Source: SFLA01 sp045595165 (GTDB lineage: Bacteria > Bacillota > Clostridia > Oscillospirales > CAG-382). From it: DNA of 64,000 bases. The notes below the pieces were generated by a model. It was not told the DNA's origin and did not search any database. It saw only the letters and a program-made list of their open reading frames with translations. Location of the stretch: assembly GCA_045595165.1 (NCBI GenBank), contig JAZNZY010000023.1, positions 1 to 64,000 of the forward strand. The letters are read 5' to 3'. Made by a program: the position numbers and the translations under genes. Below are positions 26,266 to 35,900 of this stretch, one piece after another. Numbering within the stretch: the first letter of the stretch is position 1; every line of letters begins with the position of its first letter.

Positions 26266-27087
26266 TTACTCTCCTATGGTATATTCGTTTATATTTCCCG
26301 TAATTCCTTGGGAGGAAACGTATTGCGTAACACCTTCGGTAATAAGGGATATATTGTTAAAATGCAAATGACCTGCCAGCACCGCGGCAACAAGATGGGA
26401 ATTTTTCTTTATCATTTCGATAAATTCGATATTTTCTTTCGGGCATCCATCGTAATTAAGCTGGAAATATTCACCCGCTTTTCTCAAGGCGGCTTCATTA
26501 TCCTTTGTCATAATGGGGACGTGCAAAGCGATAATTACCGTTTTTCCCTTTCCGAAGGCTTTGGAAAGCTCGTCCTTTTGATAAGATGTAATTATACGCT
26601 TTGAATTATCAAATCCCAAAAGTATAAGATCATCAAATTCAATAGTCTGTACTTCGTTTTTCATAACGGATATCTTGCCGCCGGCTGGGATTTCATCAGG
26701 CTTTTCGTGGTTACCGCACACAGCGATAAACGGTATGTTCAAGGACGACAGCCCCTTTTCCGCAATGCGGAGATTTGCGCCGTTAACGTAATCCAGTATA
26801 TCGCCTGCCATTACAACGGCATCACCGATTTGAGAAACACGCAAAAGATTTTCAAAATGCTCTTTTCCGCTTATTTTTTGTGCCTCTTCGAAGGGTTCGT
26901 TATAAGCAGATGTAAAACTGCTTCTTACGTTTTCCCAAGCCGCAGTTTGCTTTATGGCTTTTTCCTTCTCCGCTGTATCAGAAAGAGAATCGTATTCGGT
27001 AAGATGAGTATCGCTGAAATGATATATTACCTTCTTTTTAACGCCCTTCACGGGAATGTGGAATTTATGCATTACAATACTTTCCAT
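26266..27087 (-). CDS. Cytoplasmic calcineurin-like phosphoesterase
   Basis: The 273-residue protein has the usual metal motifs: FSDTHL near residue 24, AGDILD near 95, GNHE near 125, LHVPI near 189 and GHLHFN near 240. There is no signal peptide. The insert between the first two motifs is longer than usual, about 60 residues. It may act on a nucleotide or sugar phosphate; nothing in the sequence tells which. ATG 27087 is preceded by GAGGTGG. It is first in the leftward three-gene operon and divergent from the GH26-like operon, suggesting a common physiological setting (inference). Confidence 0.88.
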   Translation of the reverse strand: MESIVMHKFHIPVKGVKKKVIYHFSDTHLTEYDSLSDTAEKEKAIKQTAAWENVRSSFTSAYNEPFEEAQKISGKEHFENLLRVSQIGDAVVMAGDILDYVNGANLRIAEKGLSSLNIPFIAVCGNHEKPDEIPAGGKISVMKNEVQTIEFDDLILLGFDNSKRIITSYQKDELSKAFGKGKTVIIALHVPIMTKDNEAALRKAGEYFQLNYDGCPKENIEFIEMIKKNSHLVAAVLAGHLHFNNISLITEGVTQYVSSQGITGNINEYTIGE

Positions 27088-27116
27088 TTTGTGCCACCTC
27101 GCTTTTTATATATGAA

Positions 27117-27145
27117 ATTATAACACGGAATTAATATTATTACAA
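27117..27145 (-). promoter_or_regulatory. Promoter of the phosphoesterase-acyltransferase operon
   Basis: On the minus strand TTGTAA (27145-27140), 17-nt spacer, TATAAT (27122-27117) with an extended TGT. Confidence 0.78.
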
Positions 27146-27152
27146 GTTCAAA

Positions 27153-27181
27153 TTGACATTTATTACAATATATGCTATTAT
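27153..27181 (+). promoter_or_regulatory. Promoter of the GH26-like operon
   Basis: TTGACA (27153-27158), 17-nt spacer, TATTAT (27176-27181) with an extended TGC. The leader of about 50 nt holds a small GGG/CCC hairpin near 27201-27212; no known riboswitch is recognised. Confidence 0.82.
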
Positions 27182-27237
27182 ATATAACACAATATAAGTG
27201 ACGGGCTGAACCCCCGCGATAATATTCGGAGGCTGTT

Positions 27238-29115
27238 ATGAAGAAATTTTTTGCTTTGCTTTTGCTTGTCTTAATGCTTCTGCCTGCAGTATCTGCTTGC
27301 ACGACGGACAATTCCCAGACAAGCGACGATTTATCCAACACAGAGGAGAGTGAAGTTTTGGTTACAGATAAAAATGCCGCTTCGTTCTGGAACGAAGCAT
27401 ACGCGGATTCCGCAAACGGAATTGACACCGCAGAGAAGGTATATTCTCTCGGCGTATTTGCAGACGGCATTTCTCTCGGTTCGGTTTCCAAAGCAGAGGG
27501 AACAGACCTTCGTTATCTCTTTGGCGGCGAAGGATATACCCGTGCCGTAAACCTTCCCGAAGGATATTGCCTTACTCTTCCCGGCGGAAATGCACAGGCT
27601 GATTTCAGCATCGGCGCTCTCCGCTCCCAGTATTTTACCGATGACTATTGCCTCACCGTTACATATGAGGATCAGAACCCTTACGGCGATCACGAAGACG
27701 GACTCGGTCTTTATCTCCACGAATGGCTTACCGAGCAGTTTGCTGACGTTAAGTTTTTAGCGGACAACAACCTCCGCCGTACAAGACAGGTAATTGAAGA
27801 AAATACCGAAATGCTTCCCGGTTTTTCCGTTACCGTTCACAGCATTGCTATAAATCTTCCCCTTAAAATAGAAATGCCTTATTATAATATCGCTATCGTA
27901 CGTCCTGTTGAAACCTACGAATACTTCTATCTGTTCGTGTTCAAAGCCGTGGACGAAATGAACGATGCTTTTGACGCTATGCTTGCCACTTTCTGTGAGA
28001 TCGAGAAAAGCGGTACTCCCGTTAACGGTATCGGCACGTTTGAGTGCAACGTACCCGAATTCTGGTCTGAAGAAACCAAAGCGTATTACGAAAAACTTTG
28101 CAACCAGGATCACGTGGATTGGGGCGCATTCTACCAAGGAAATGATTCCGATTACGTTGAGTGGCTTTCAAGCGAAGAAGCTCTGGATTACGATATGGAC
28201 GTTTATATGACATATCTCCATATGGGCTGGTACGATTCCGAAAGTACCTTTGAGGAAAGCATTAAGCCCCGTGCGGAAAAACACGCAGGCGGTAACGGAT
28301 TTAACGGCAAGCCCGTGCTTATGTTCACTTACCAGTGGACCTATACTAACAATGCCGCAAGCGGTTATACTCCTATGTACGATATCCTTCGCGGTAAAAT
28401 GGACAAAAAATTCGTTGAATTGGCACAGTCTATCAAGGAATACGGCAAGCCCGTGCTTTTCCGTCTTTGCAACGAAATGAATACCGACTGGACCGATTAC
28501 TGCGGTATGCTTTCTCTGGCGGATCCCGATATTTTCCAGATGTGCTGGGAACGTATGTATAACATCTTCTGTGAGCAGGGTGTTGATAACTGCATATGGA
28601 TATTCAACCCCATTGCAACCAGCTGCCCTTATTCCAACTGGGGTAACGAGCTTTGCTATCTGCCCGATATTGAATGTGTACAGATGTACGGTGTTACCAA
28701 CTATGAAATGAATAACGGAGATTCCGTTAAGAGCTTCAAGGAAATGTACACGCAGGTATATAACAACGGTATGCCTTATTTCGATAATTATCCTTGGTGT
28801 ATCGGCGAATTTGCCTGCGGTGCCGGCGGTGAGTATTACTACGATTGGGGCGTAAACGGCTATGTTCAGACCGAGCTTGGAAGAAACGAAGAACGTCAGG
28901 CCAAATGGATAACCGATATGTTCAAAGCCTTTGAAAAGGACGAAGAATTCTGCAAGAGAATTAAAGTAGCTGTCTGGTTCTCCGCAAACGACTATGCGTC
29001 CGTTAACGATACCAGCGTTATAACCAATTATCTCAGACTTGACGAAAATATACCCAAGACTCTGGAAGCATTCAGAAAAGGTCTTGCGGAAATGAAGAAG
29101 GATACGTTAGAATGA
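27238..29115 (+). CDS. GH26-like surface lipoprotein glycosidase
   Basis: The 625-residue protein has a lipobox ending at Cys21 (AVSAC) and a Ser/Asp/Glu linker. The middle domain (about 50-250) has no clear family and may bind a ligand. The clan GH-A barrel spans about 270-615. The two catalytic acids fit GH26: PVLFRLCNEMN gives Glu413 as acid/base and WCIGEFACG gives Glu524 as nucleophile. GH26 enzymes are mainly beta-mannanases, with some beta-1,3-xylanases and lichenases; the substrate here is inferred only. CGGAGG precedes ATG 27238. Its stop overlaps the histidine phosphatase start in an ATGA, so the three-gene operon is translationally coupled at that point. Confidence 0.8.
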   Translation: MKKFFALLLLVLMLLPAVSACTTDNSQTSDDLSNTEESEVLVTDKNAASFWNEAYADSANGIDTAEKVYSLGVFADGISLGSVSKAEGTDLRYLFGGEGYTRAVNLPEGYCLTLPGGNAQADFSIGALRSQYFTDDYCLTVTYEDQNPYGDHEDGLGLYLHEWLTEQFADVKFLADNNLRRTRQVIEENTEMLPGFSVTVHSIAINLPLKIEMPYYNIAIVRPVETYEYFYLFVFKAVDEMNDAFDAMLATFCEIEKSGTPVNGIGTFECNVPEFWSEETKAYYEKLCNQDHVDWGAFYQGNDSDYVEWLSSEEALDYDMDVYMTYLHMGWYDSESTFEESIKPRAEKHAGGNGFNGKPVLMFTYQWTYTNNAASGYTPMYDILRGKMDKKFVELAQSIKEYGKPVLFRLCNEMNTDWTDYCGMLSLADPDIFQMCWERMYNIFCEQGVDNCIWIFNPIATSCPYSNWGNELCYLPDIECVQMYGVTNYEMNNGDSVKSFKEMYTQVYNNGMPYFDNYPWCIGEFACGAGGEYYYDWGVNGYVQTELGRNEERQAKWITDMFKAFEKDEEFCKRIKVAVWFSANDYASVNDTSVITNYLRLDENIPKTLEAFRKGLAEMKKDTLE

Positions 29116-29765
29116 TTTTATACATAATTCGCCACGCAGACCCCGATTACGCAAATAACACCATTACCGAATTCGGTTGGGAAGAGGCAAACGCTCTCGG
29201 TGAATGGATGAAGGACGTAAAGATAGACCGCATCTATTCTTCTCCCTTGGGACGCGCTTTGGATACCGCCGCACCTACCTGCAAGGAAAAGGGACTTGAG
29301 CCCGTTATTCTTCCCTGGACGGCGGAGAGCATGGATTATATGGAATCCCACCGCTTTACTCCCGAGAGTAATTGTTCCTACAGCTTCTCTCTTCAAAAAG
29401 GTGTTTACGATTTTAAAGATAATTTTGAGGACGACCGTATGGCAACGGTTGAGAATATGATACGTAATTCCGATGAATTCCTTGCTTCTTGTGGTTATTC
29501 CAGAGAGGGTGCTTTCTACCGTATAACCAATCATAACGAAGACAGTATCGCAGTATTTTGCCACGGCGGTTTCGGTTGTGCGTGGATAGCACATCTTCTC
29601 AACACCGCACCTGCCGCAATGTATCCCGGAATTTCTCTCAATACTACCAGCGTAACCACTTTTGTCTTCCGCAACTCGGATACAGGCTTTACCCGTCCAT
29701 GCCTCAAGCGTCTGGGCGAGATCGACCATATCCGCCGTGCGGGACTGAGAATTAATAACAGATAA
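29112..29765 (+). CDS. Histidine phosphatase (phosphoglycerate-mutase-like) family protein
   Basis: The 217-residue protein opens with YIIRHADPDY, so Arg7-His8 is the phospho-acceptor motif of the family. SSPLGRALDTA near residue 43 supplies a second Arg, and VFCHGGF gives the second catalytic His at 151. It is cytoplasmic and probably dephosphorylates a small phospho-ester, perhaps a sugar phosphate arising from glycan use. It lies between the GH26-like lipoprotein gene (4-bp overlap) and the esterase gene (11 bp). The relation to the neighbours is inference. Confidence 0.9.
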   Translation: MILYIIRHADPDYANNTITEFGWEEANALGEWMKDVKIDRIYSSPLGRALDTAAPTCKEKGLEPVILPWTAESMDYMESHRFTPESNCSYSFSLQKGVYDFKDNFEDDRMATVENMIRNSDEFLASCGYSREGAFYRITNHNEDSIAVFCHGGFGCAWIAHLLNTAPAAMYPGISLNTTSVTTFVFRNSDTGFTRPCLKRLGEIDHIRRAGLRINNR

Positions 29766-29776
29766 AGGAGCACGCC

Positions 29777-30721
29777 ATGCGTAAATTAGCGGCTGTATTA
29801 TTAATTATGTTGTTTTTTACAATGCCTCTTACCGTTTCTGCGGCAGGAAATATAAAGGAAACCGCAGGAAAGTTTACTTATACCAACGATACCACTACTC
29901 TGCCTTACCGCCTTATCCTGCCCGAAAATTATGATGAAACCAAGGAATATTCCCTTCTTTTCTTCTTCCACGGAGCAGGGGAGAGAGGTAACGATAACGA
30001 ATTGCAGTTCTTCCATTGCGTTCAGTATCTTGCAGACAATATGCCCGAAACCATAATCGTAGCTCCCCAGTGTCCTGCGGGACAGCAGTGGGTTGATACT
30101 CCTTGGTCAAACGGTGCATATTCAATTGAAGCTGTTCCCGAATCCGATGAAATGATCGCGGTTATGGAATTGCTTGAAGAACTTAAGAGCAAATATTCTG
30201 TTGATACCGACCGTATCTATGCCGCAGGTATTTCTATGGGCGGCTTTGCCACTTGGGATATTATGATGCGTCATAACGACGTGTTCGCTGCGGCCATTCC
30301 CGTTTGCGGCGGCGGTGATATTTCACAGGCAGAGAATCTTGTTGACGTTCCCTTGTACGTTTTCCATGGCGATGCGGACGATGCGGTGCCCGTTTCCGGC
30401 TCCCGCGATACCGTTCAGGCAATAAAGGATGCGGGCGGAAACAAGGTTGAATACGTAGAATATAAAGGCGCAGGACACGGTATATGGAACGATGCCTTTG
30501 CCACCGAGGGACTTTTGGAAAAGCTCCTTCAGCAGCGTCTTTCCGACCGTATTCCCGTTGAAGAATCCTCCCAAGAGCCTTCCGATGAAGCAAGCGATAC
30601 TTCCGCTTCAACCGGCGGAAACGGCGGCTTCCTTAATTACGCACATCTCGTTCCCATTATCGCCGCAGTAGTAATCTCTATCGGTCTGGTTGTATACACC
30701 ATAATCAAATATAAAAAGTAA
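29777..30721 (+). CDS. Surface-anchored alpha/beta-hydrolase, probable esterase
   Basis: The 314-residue protein has a signal peptide (about 1-23), an alpha/beta-hydrolase core with the nucleophile elbow GISMGG (Ser153), an acid in HGDADDAVP near 197 and a His in GAGHGIW near 235. A Ser/Glu/Thr linker and a C-terminal membrane helix ending in lysines (about 288-314) follow. The core resembles bacterial LpqC/feruloyl-esterase-like and polysaccharide-associated peptidase-fold proteins, so it may remove acyl groups from plant or host glycans. AAGGAG precedes ATG 29777. It is the last gene of the GH26-like operon; a terminator follows. Confidence 0.85.
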   Translation: MRKLAAVLLIMLFFTMPLTVSAAGNIKETAGKFTYTNDTTTLPYRLILPENYDETKEYSLLFFFHGAGERGNDNELQFFHCVQYLADNMPETIIVAPQCPAGQQWVDTPWSNGAYSIEAVPESDEMIAVMELLEELKSKYSVDTDRIYAAGISMGGFATWDIMMRHNDVFAAAIPVCGGGDISQAENLVDVPLYVFHGDADDAVPVSGSRDTVQAIKDAGGNKVEYVEYKGAGHGIWNDAFATEGLLEKLLQQRLSDRIPVEESSQEPSDEASDTSASTGGNGGFLNYAHLVPIIAAVVISIGLVVYTIIKYKK

Positions 30722-30732
30722 ATCAAAAACAC

Positions 30733-30765
30733 AAAAGCCAAGCTGATCAAAACAGCTTGGCTTTT
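30733..30765. terminator. Terminator after the esterase gene
   Basis: A 13-bp stem (30733-30745 with 30753-30765) with a 7-nt loop and T/A runs on both sides ends the GH26-like operon. It may also end the leftward GNAT gene. Confidence 0.88.
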
Positions 30766-30766
30766 T

Positions 30767-30846
30767 GTCGGGGTCCCCAAGAAGTCGCAGACTTCTTGGG
30801 GTGATTGTCGGGGCCCCCAAGAAGTGGCAGACTTCTTGGGGTGATT
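30767..30846. repeat. Two tandem copies of the 40-nt palindromic repeat
   Basis: Units 30767-30806 and 30807-30846 are both exactly 40 nt and differ at only two positions (T/C at the eighth base, C/G in the arm near the loop). In the first, CCCCAAGAAGTC pairs perfectly over 12 bp with GACTTCTTGGGG around a GCA loop. The same element occurs at 35-75. The copies lie between a terminator and the GNAT stop. Confidence 0.85.
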
Positions 30847-30856
30847 GATATTTGTT

Positions 30857-31444
30857 TTATTGCCATCTTCCTTCGCGCTTGTGGAGAAAATACCCGAAAT
30901 CAAAGCGTATTTCGTGCCTTTCCACATCAAGGTTGGTATAACAGCAGGTATCGTAGCCTATAAGCTCAAAGCCTTGGCTCATGTAGAACGCAATCGCTCT
31001 TACGTTGCAGGATTGGGTTTCCAGAATAATAGCCCGTCTGCCCTGTAGTTTTGCTTGCTCCTTGGCGAAATTCATAAGTTTCGTTCCAATGCCTTGTCTG
31101 TGAAGCTTGTCCGCAACCCAAAGCTCGGTTACCATAAGTCGGTTGCTCCATTCCTCGGGGCACATCTCAATACAAGCAAGCAATTCATTTTTGCCGTCCT
31201 GCTCGCAAACGATTCCGTATGCCTCGGCTTTTTCCCAATGGTCCTGATACAAGCTGTCGGGAAAATCGTATTCCTCGGGAGAATGAGTTACCGGTGTTTC
31301 GAATTTCTTTTTAACCATTTTAACGTTAAAACCGTCTTTTTCAACGTTGGTTTCAAGATCGTAGTATTCTTCAGTTGTGTATTTAATCAGTATTGGAGTA
31401 CCTTTCCAAATTTCTTTGGGAAGGTGGATTATTTCGTAATTCAT
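30857..31444 (-). CDS. GNAT family N-acetyltransferase
   Basis: The 195-residue protein carries a GNAT fold. The acetyl-CoA loop motif is RQGIGT (about residue 118), preceded by TELWVADKLH and followed by ILETQSCNVRAIAFY and GFELIGYD. This wording resembles the streptothricin-acetyltransferase branch of GNATs more than RimI, but substrate cannot be read from sequence. ATG 31444 follows GAGGAAA; an in-frame codon further up lies in the hairpin before the gene and is unlikely. It is 89 bp downstream of tyrS and could be reached by read-through. Confidence 0.85.
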   Translation of the reverse strand: MNYEIIHLPKEIWKGTPILIKYTTEEYYDLETNVEKDGFNVKMVKKKFETPVTHSPEEYDFPDSLYQDHWEKAEAYGIVCEQDGKNELLACIEMCPEEWSNRLMVTELWVADKLHRQGIGTKLMNFAKEQAKLQGRRAIILETQSCNVRAIAFYMSQGFELIGYDTCCYTNLDVERHEIRFDFGYFLHKREGRWQ

Positions 31445-31466
31445 TTGTTTTTCCTCAAAATATATA

Positions 31467-31494
31467 AGGCACTGCATATATGTTTGCAGTGCCT
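31467..31494 (-). terminator. Hairpin after tyrS
   Basis: A 10-bp stem (31467-31476 with 31485-31494) on the minus strand is followed by an A/T-rich tract with TTTT. It is a probable terminator or attenuator between tyrS and the GNAT gene. Confidence 0.7.
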
Positions 31495-31533
31495 CTTACG
31501 TGTTCTGTCGGTTATATGCGTAAATTTAAAGTT

Positions 31534-32754
31534 TTAAAAAGTTACCTTGTGGAAAACCTTTTTGCCTTTTTTGATCTTTACGCTATCGGCAATAAGGGAA
31601 GCGGGAATCTTATGGTTTACGTTTGCAACCTTTTCGCCGTTAACGGAAATACCGCCCTGCTCAACAAGACGTCTTGCTTCGCCTCTGCTGGAAGCCAGCT
31701 TGCAGGCTACGAGAAGGTCGATAATGCCGATACCGTCTTCGCCTATCATATCTGCGGTAAGAACGGTGGTGGGCATATTGGAATCATCACCTTCACCGGA
31801 GAAAAGTGCTGCTGCGGTTGCCTTTGCCTTGTCTGCTTCTTCCTTGCCGTGAACCAGCTCGGTAAGGCTGTATGCCAGAACTTCCTTCTTTTCGTTAATA
31901 CGGTTATCTTCCCATTTGTCCATTTCCTCGATCTGCTCAACGGGAATGAAGGTAAGCATACGTATGCACTTCATAACGTCGGCATCGTCAACGTTGCGCC
32001 AGTATTGGTAGAAATCAAAGGGAGAAGTTTTTTCGGGATCAAGCCATACTGCGCCCTTTGCCGTCTTGCCCATCTTCTTGCCCTCGCTGTTAAGGAGCAG
32101 GGTAATGGTCATAGCAAAAGCGTCTTTGCCCGTCTTTTTACGAATAAGCTCTGTACCTGCCAGCATATTGCTCCACTGGTCATCACCGCCGAACTGCATA
32201 TTACAGCCGTAATGCTCGTTGAGATAATAGAAGTCATACGCCTGCATTATCATATAGTTGAACTCAAAGAAGCTGAGTCCTTTTTCCATTCTCTGCTTGT
32301 AGCATTCTGCGCGAAGCATATTGTTAACGGAGAAGCAGGCGCCAACCTCGCGGAGAAGCTCGATATAGTTAAGGCTGAGAAGCCAGTCAGCGTTGTTTAC
32401 AACGATAGCCTTGTCCTCGCCGAATTCGATAAACTTGCCGATCTGCTTCAAAAACTTGTTGCAGTTGCTCTGGATAGTTTCGGGGGACATCATCTGGCGC
32501 ATATCGGTTCTTCCGGAAGGGTCGCCTACAAATCCGGTACCGCCGCCAAGGAGTACGACGGGCTTGTTGCCTGCCATCTGAAGACGCTTCATAAGACAAA
32601 GCGCCATAAAGTGACCTACGTGGAGAGAATCTGCGGTAGGGTCAAATCCTATATAAAATCTTGCGCCGCCGCTGTTTACCAGATCGCGTATTTCAGCTTC
32701 ATCAGTTACCTGCGCAATAAGTCCTCTTGCTTGCAGTTCTTCATAAATGTTCAT
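31534..32754 (-). CDS. tyrS: Tyrosyl-tRNA synthetase
   Basis: The 406-residue enzyme joins tyrosine to tRNA-Tyr. The class I HIGH motif is HVGH near residue 45 (DPTADSLHVGHF), and the KMSKS loop is KMGKT near 230. The C-terminal S4 RNA-binding domain lies at about 340-400 (EARRLVEQGGISVNGEKV). Length fits the bacterial TyrS group. ATG 32754 is preceded by CGGAGGAAA. The leader is short and shows no T-box antiterminator, although many Clostridia control tyrS that way; a plain consensus promoter is present. Confidence 0.98.
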   Translation of the reverse strand: MNIYEELQARGLIAQVTDEAEIRDLVNSGGARFYIGFDPTADSLHVGHFMALCLMKRLQMAGNKPVVLLGGGTGFVGDPSGRTDMRQMMSPETIQSNCNKFLKQIGKFIEFGEDKAIVVNNADWLLSLNYIELLREVGACFSVNNMLRAECYKQRMEKGLSFFEFNYMIMQAYDFYYLNEHYGCNMQFGGDDQWSNMLAGTELIRKKTGKDAFAMTITLLLNSEGKKMGKTAKGAVWLDPEKTSPFDFYQYWRNVDDADVMKCIRMLTFIPVEQIEEMDKWEDNRINEKKEVLAYSLTELVHGKEEADKAKATAAALFSGEGDDSNMPTTVLTADMIGEDGIGIIDLLVACKLASSRGEARRLVEQGGISVNGEKVANVNHKIPASLIADSVKIKKGKKVFHKVTF

Positions 32755-32796
32755 ATATTTTTCCTCCGAATAAAGGTGAATTTACTGTTAGAGTAC

Positions 32797-32825
32797 AATA
32801 TATCACAAGCATCATATTTTGTCAA
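32797..32825 (-). promoter_or_regulatory. Promoter of tyrS
   Basis: On the minus strand TTGACA (32825-32820), 17-nt spacer, TATATT (32802-32797). The leader of about 35 nt leaves no room for a T-box. Confidence 0.8.
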
Positions 32826-32895
32826 GTTTTTAAGGTGTTGAACGTGTTTTGCTGTCGGTGCATTTAATATTTTTGTGTTAAAAGGTGATATTTAC

Positions 32896-32924
32896 TTGAC
32901 ACTTTTGACGCTTGCTGTTAAAAT
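32896..32924 (+). promoter_or_regulatory. Promoter of the DUF4855 lipoprotein gene
   Basis: TTGACA (32896-32901), 17-nt spacer, TAAAAT (32919-32924). A second, weaker pair, TTGACG (32905-32910) and TATAAC (32929-32934), overlaps it, so tandem promoters are possible. Confidence 0.78.
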
Positions 32925-32978
32925 GTAATATAACACATATTAAGGCGTTCAGCCTGAATTCTGACGGAGGTAAATTTA

Positions 32979-35900
32979 ATGAAGAAAATCGCATTTTTAC
33001 TTGCGGCAATTATGATTTTAACATTGTTCGCGGGCTGTGTTTCCGATGGCGAAGTGTCCGATGTTTCCGTGTCCGAAACTCCCAATGAATCCGTAACCGA
33101 TAAACCCGGTGAGGAATCAAAGGAAGAGGATGTGAAAATACCGGTAGAAAACCCTAAATACGCATCAGTAATAAGCAGCGGAAAAACATATAAAAACACT
33201 GCTACTCCCGGCGACGCTTATCCCGATTCGTATAACACCGAGCTTACCGACGGTCAGTTCGGACCGGACAACACCGGCGATTATACGGATGCCAAGTATT
33301 CCGGATATACCGACGGTACGGTATTCGTTACCATAGACCTCGGTCAGGTGTACGATAGTATTTACGAATTTCGTTGCAGCTTTCTTTCGACGAATAACGC
33401 AGGTATTTATCCGCCCAAGGGTGTAAAGATACACGCTTCGGTTGACGGCGAGAAATTTACCCGCATCGGCGAATGTACTATGCCCGAATTTCAAGAGGAT
33501 TGCCGTGCGGAAGCTGTGCTCACTTCCGAGTACTACGTTTCCGCCCGTTACATAAGATTCGGTATCTCAAAGAACGCCGCTTGGGTGTTTATTGATGAGC
33601 TTACTGTAATTGCGGATGAAGAAAACGGTTCCCAAATCGATGGTGCATTTCTTGATCTTATCAAGCAGGCGTACGATACGCTCGGCACCGTTAGCTATGA
33701 GGGCGGCAAAGAGGTCGATTCCTCTCTCGCACTTGAAATGGTAAGTAAGGGTGCCAAATATTCTTCCTCCAAAAAGCCCATTTCCGCTTTTCCCGATGAT
33801 AATAACCGCCTTACCGACGGTGAATTTACCGGCTTTTATGAAAGCGGCATCTGGGTCGGTTACGAAGGCGGAGAAGCCGTCAGCATAACTCTTGACCTTG
33901 GTAAAAAGCGTGACGATCTCAGTGTGTTCCGTGCGGAATGTTATTCCAACAACAACGTGGGCACGTATCTGCCCGTTGCGGTTACTTATTCTGTCAGCGA
34001 CGATAACAAGACATTTACCGATATCGGCAGAGTATTCGGTGTCGCATCCGGACAAAGCGTCTATAGCTTTCCTCTGATATTATCCAAAGCCGCTTCGGGA
34101 CGCTATGTACGCTTCACTCTTGAGGCTACCGAAACAAAGATGTATCTTGTGGAAGAAACGGCGGTTTACGCAAATACCGGTGTGGAAGAATCCAATTCTT
34201 TGTATCCGGCTTTGGTATTTGATTCAACAGTTAAAAATTGGCCCAATCCGTCTACACAAGTTGTAAACCTTATAAAAGGTCTTACCCAGCAAATCAATTC
34301 TCCTTCAGATATATCTGATGAGCAGGCAGTTAACAATACGGCTGTAACTTCTAAGCTTATGACAGATGGTAGATTTGCTACCGTCAACAATATTCACAAC
34401 GGCCAGTTTTTTAAGTTTAACGGCGGATCATCCCGCGATGTTATATACGATCTTGGCGCAACCAGCGCCGTAAGTAAATTCACCGCACAGTTTACTCACA
34501 ATGTGGGCTGGGCTGTACAAGCACCTACTGCTGTTGCTATCTATTTGTCAATGGACGGTGAAAAATGGTATGATGCAGGCTCTATGCCCGTAAATGCCGA
34601 TACGGATGATTCCTTGGTATCCGCAGAATATACGCTCAAAACTCCTATACAGACAAGATACGTCTGCTTCTCATTCAATATAAACACGTGGTGCGGAATA
34701 GGCGAGCTTGAAGTATACGGCACGACCTCTACTGCAGGCGCTATCGCACTTTCTTCCGGAAAGGTGCCCGAGCGTAATCTTTTCGGAAAAGGTAACCAGG
34801 CGCCCAGAGAAGATGTCCTCGGCGGTGTTTCGGATCTCGTATTACTGTATCACGGCACCAACATAAAGGGCTACACCGTTGAAACCCTTATTCCTTATCT
34901 CGCTTATGTGGATACGGAAGGCAACATTAAAGATACTATGTTTGATTCGTTTCTGTTCCTTCTCAGCGGCGGATTCCCCTCAGGACTTTCCGGTTGGAAC
35001 GATTCCAAGGGAAGTGACTGGGAGTGGACTGTAACAGATCTGTTTACCGAAGGTGAAAACATACTTGCTCTTGAAGAGGCAGCGGGAATCGTAAAAGAGG
35101 CACTCGGCTTGGACGAAGATTATAAATACGGCTTCACCGTTACGCTTTATTATCCCAATTCCGAAAGAACCGATTTCGGCGACATTGACGGCGACGGCGT
35201 TGTGGATGCTCTTACCACTGATGAAAACCGTCTGCGTGCTCTCGAATGGTATATGGAAATGTTCGAAGCCAAGCTGGGAAAATACGATTTTGAAAACATC
35301 GAATTCGTCGGATATTATTGGTACGATGAGTCTATATACCCTCAGGATAACGCTCCTTATATCGTAAGCGAAACTGCAAAGATGGTTCACAACCGCGGCT
35401 ACGATTTCTTCTGGATACCTTATTACACCGCATCCGGCTTCTCCGCTTGGGATTCTTTTGGATTCGATGTTGCTTGTATGCAGCCCAACTACGTATTCAA
35501 GGAAGAAGAACCTTATTCCAAGATTCCTCAGGCGGCATATCTTACTCAGCTTTACGGTATGGGTATAGAGATAGAAATATCCGGCAAAGCGTTTAGCAGT
35601 GATATTATCTACAGAAAATATATGGAATATCTTTCCGGCGGCGTTTTATACGGCTATATGAAGGATTGCGTCCATATGTATTATCAGGATGTAACTGTAT
35701 ATTACGATGCGGCAGTTTCCAAGGACAGCGATATCAGATTGATATACGATTATACGTATCAGTTCATCAAAGGCACGCTTGATGTTTATCCCGATACTCT
35801 CGATGAAATTACCGTTAACAGTGTGAAAGGCGAGAGTGTAAGCGGCGCTATTATAGAGGACGCTCCCGGATACGTTGAGTTTGAGCTTTGCTCAATGCCC

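Noticed and set aside
27182..27237. Riboswitch in the GH26-like leader
   Set aside because: Only a small GGG/CCC hairpin in about 50 nt; no known aptamer core is recognisable.
31480..32841. Long plus-strand open frame opposite tyrS
   Set aside because: It is antisense to a fully conserved tyrosyl-tRNA synthetase gene with intact motifs and promoter; the plus frame has no ribosome site and its composition reflects the reverse complement of tyrS codons.
32755..32978. T-box riboswitch upstream of tyrS
   Set aside because: The leader is about 35 nt from a consensus promoter; no specifier loop or TGGN-type T-box sequence fits in the gap.
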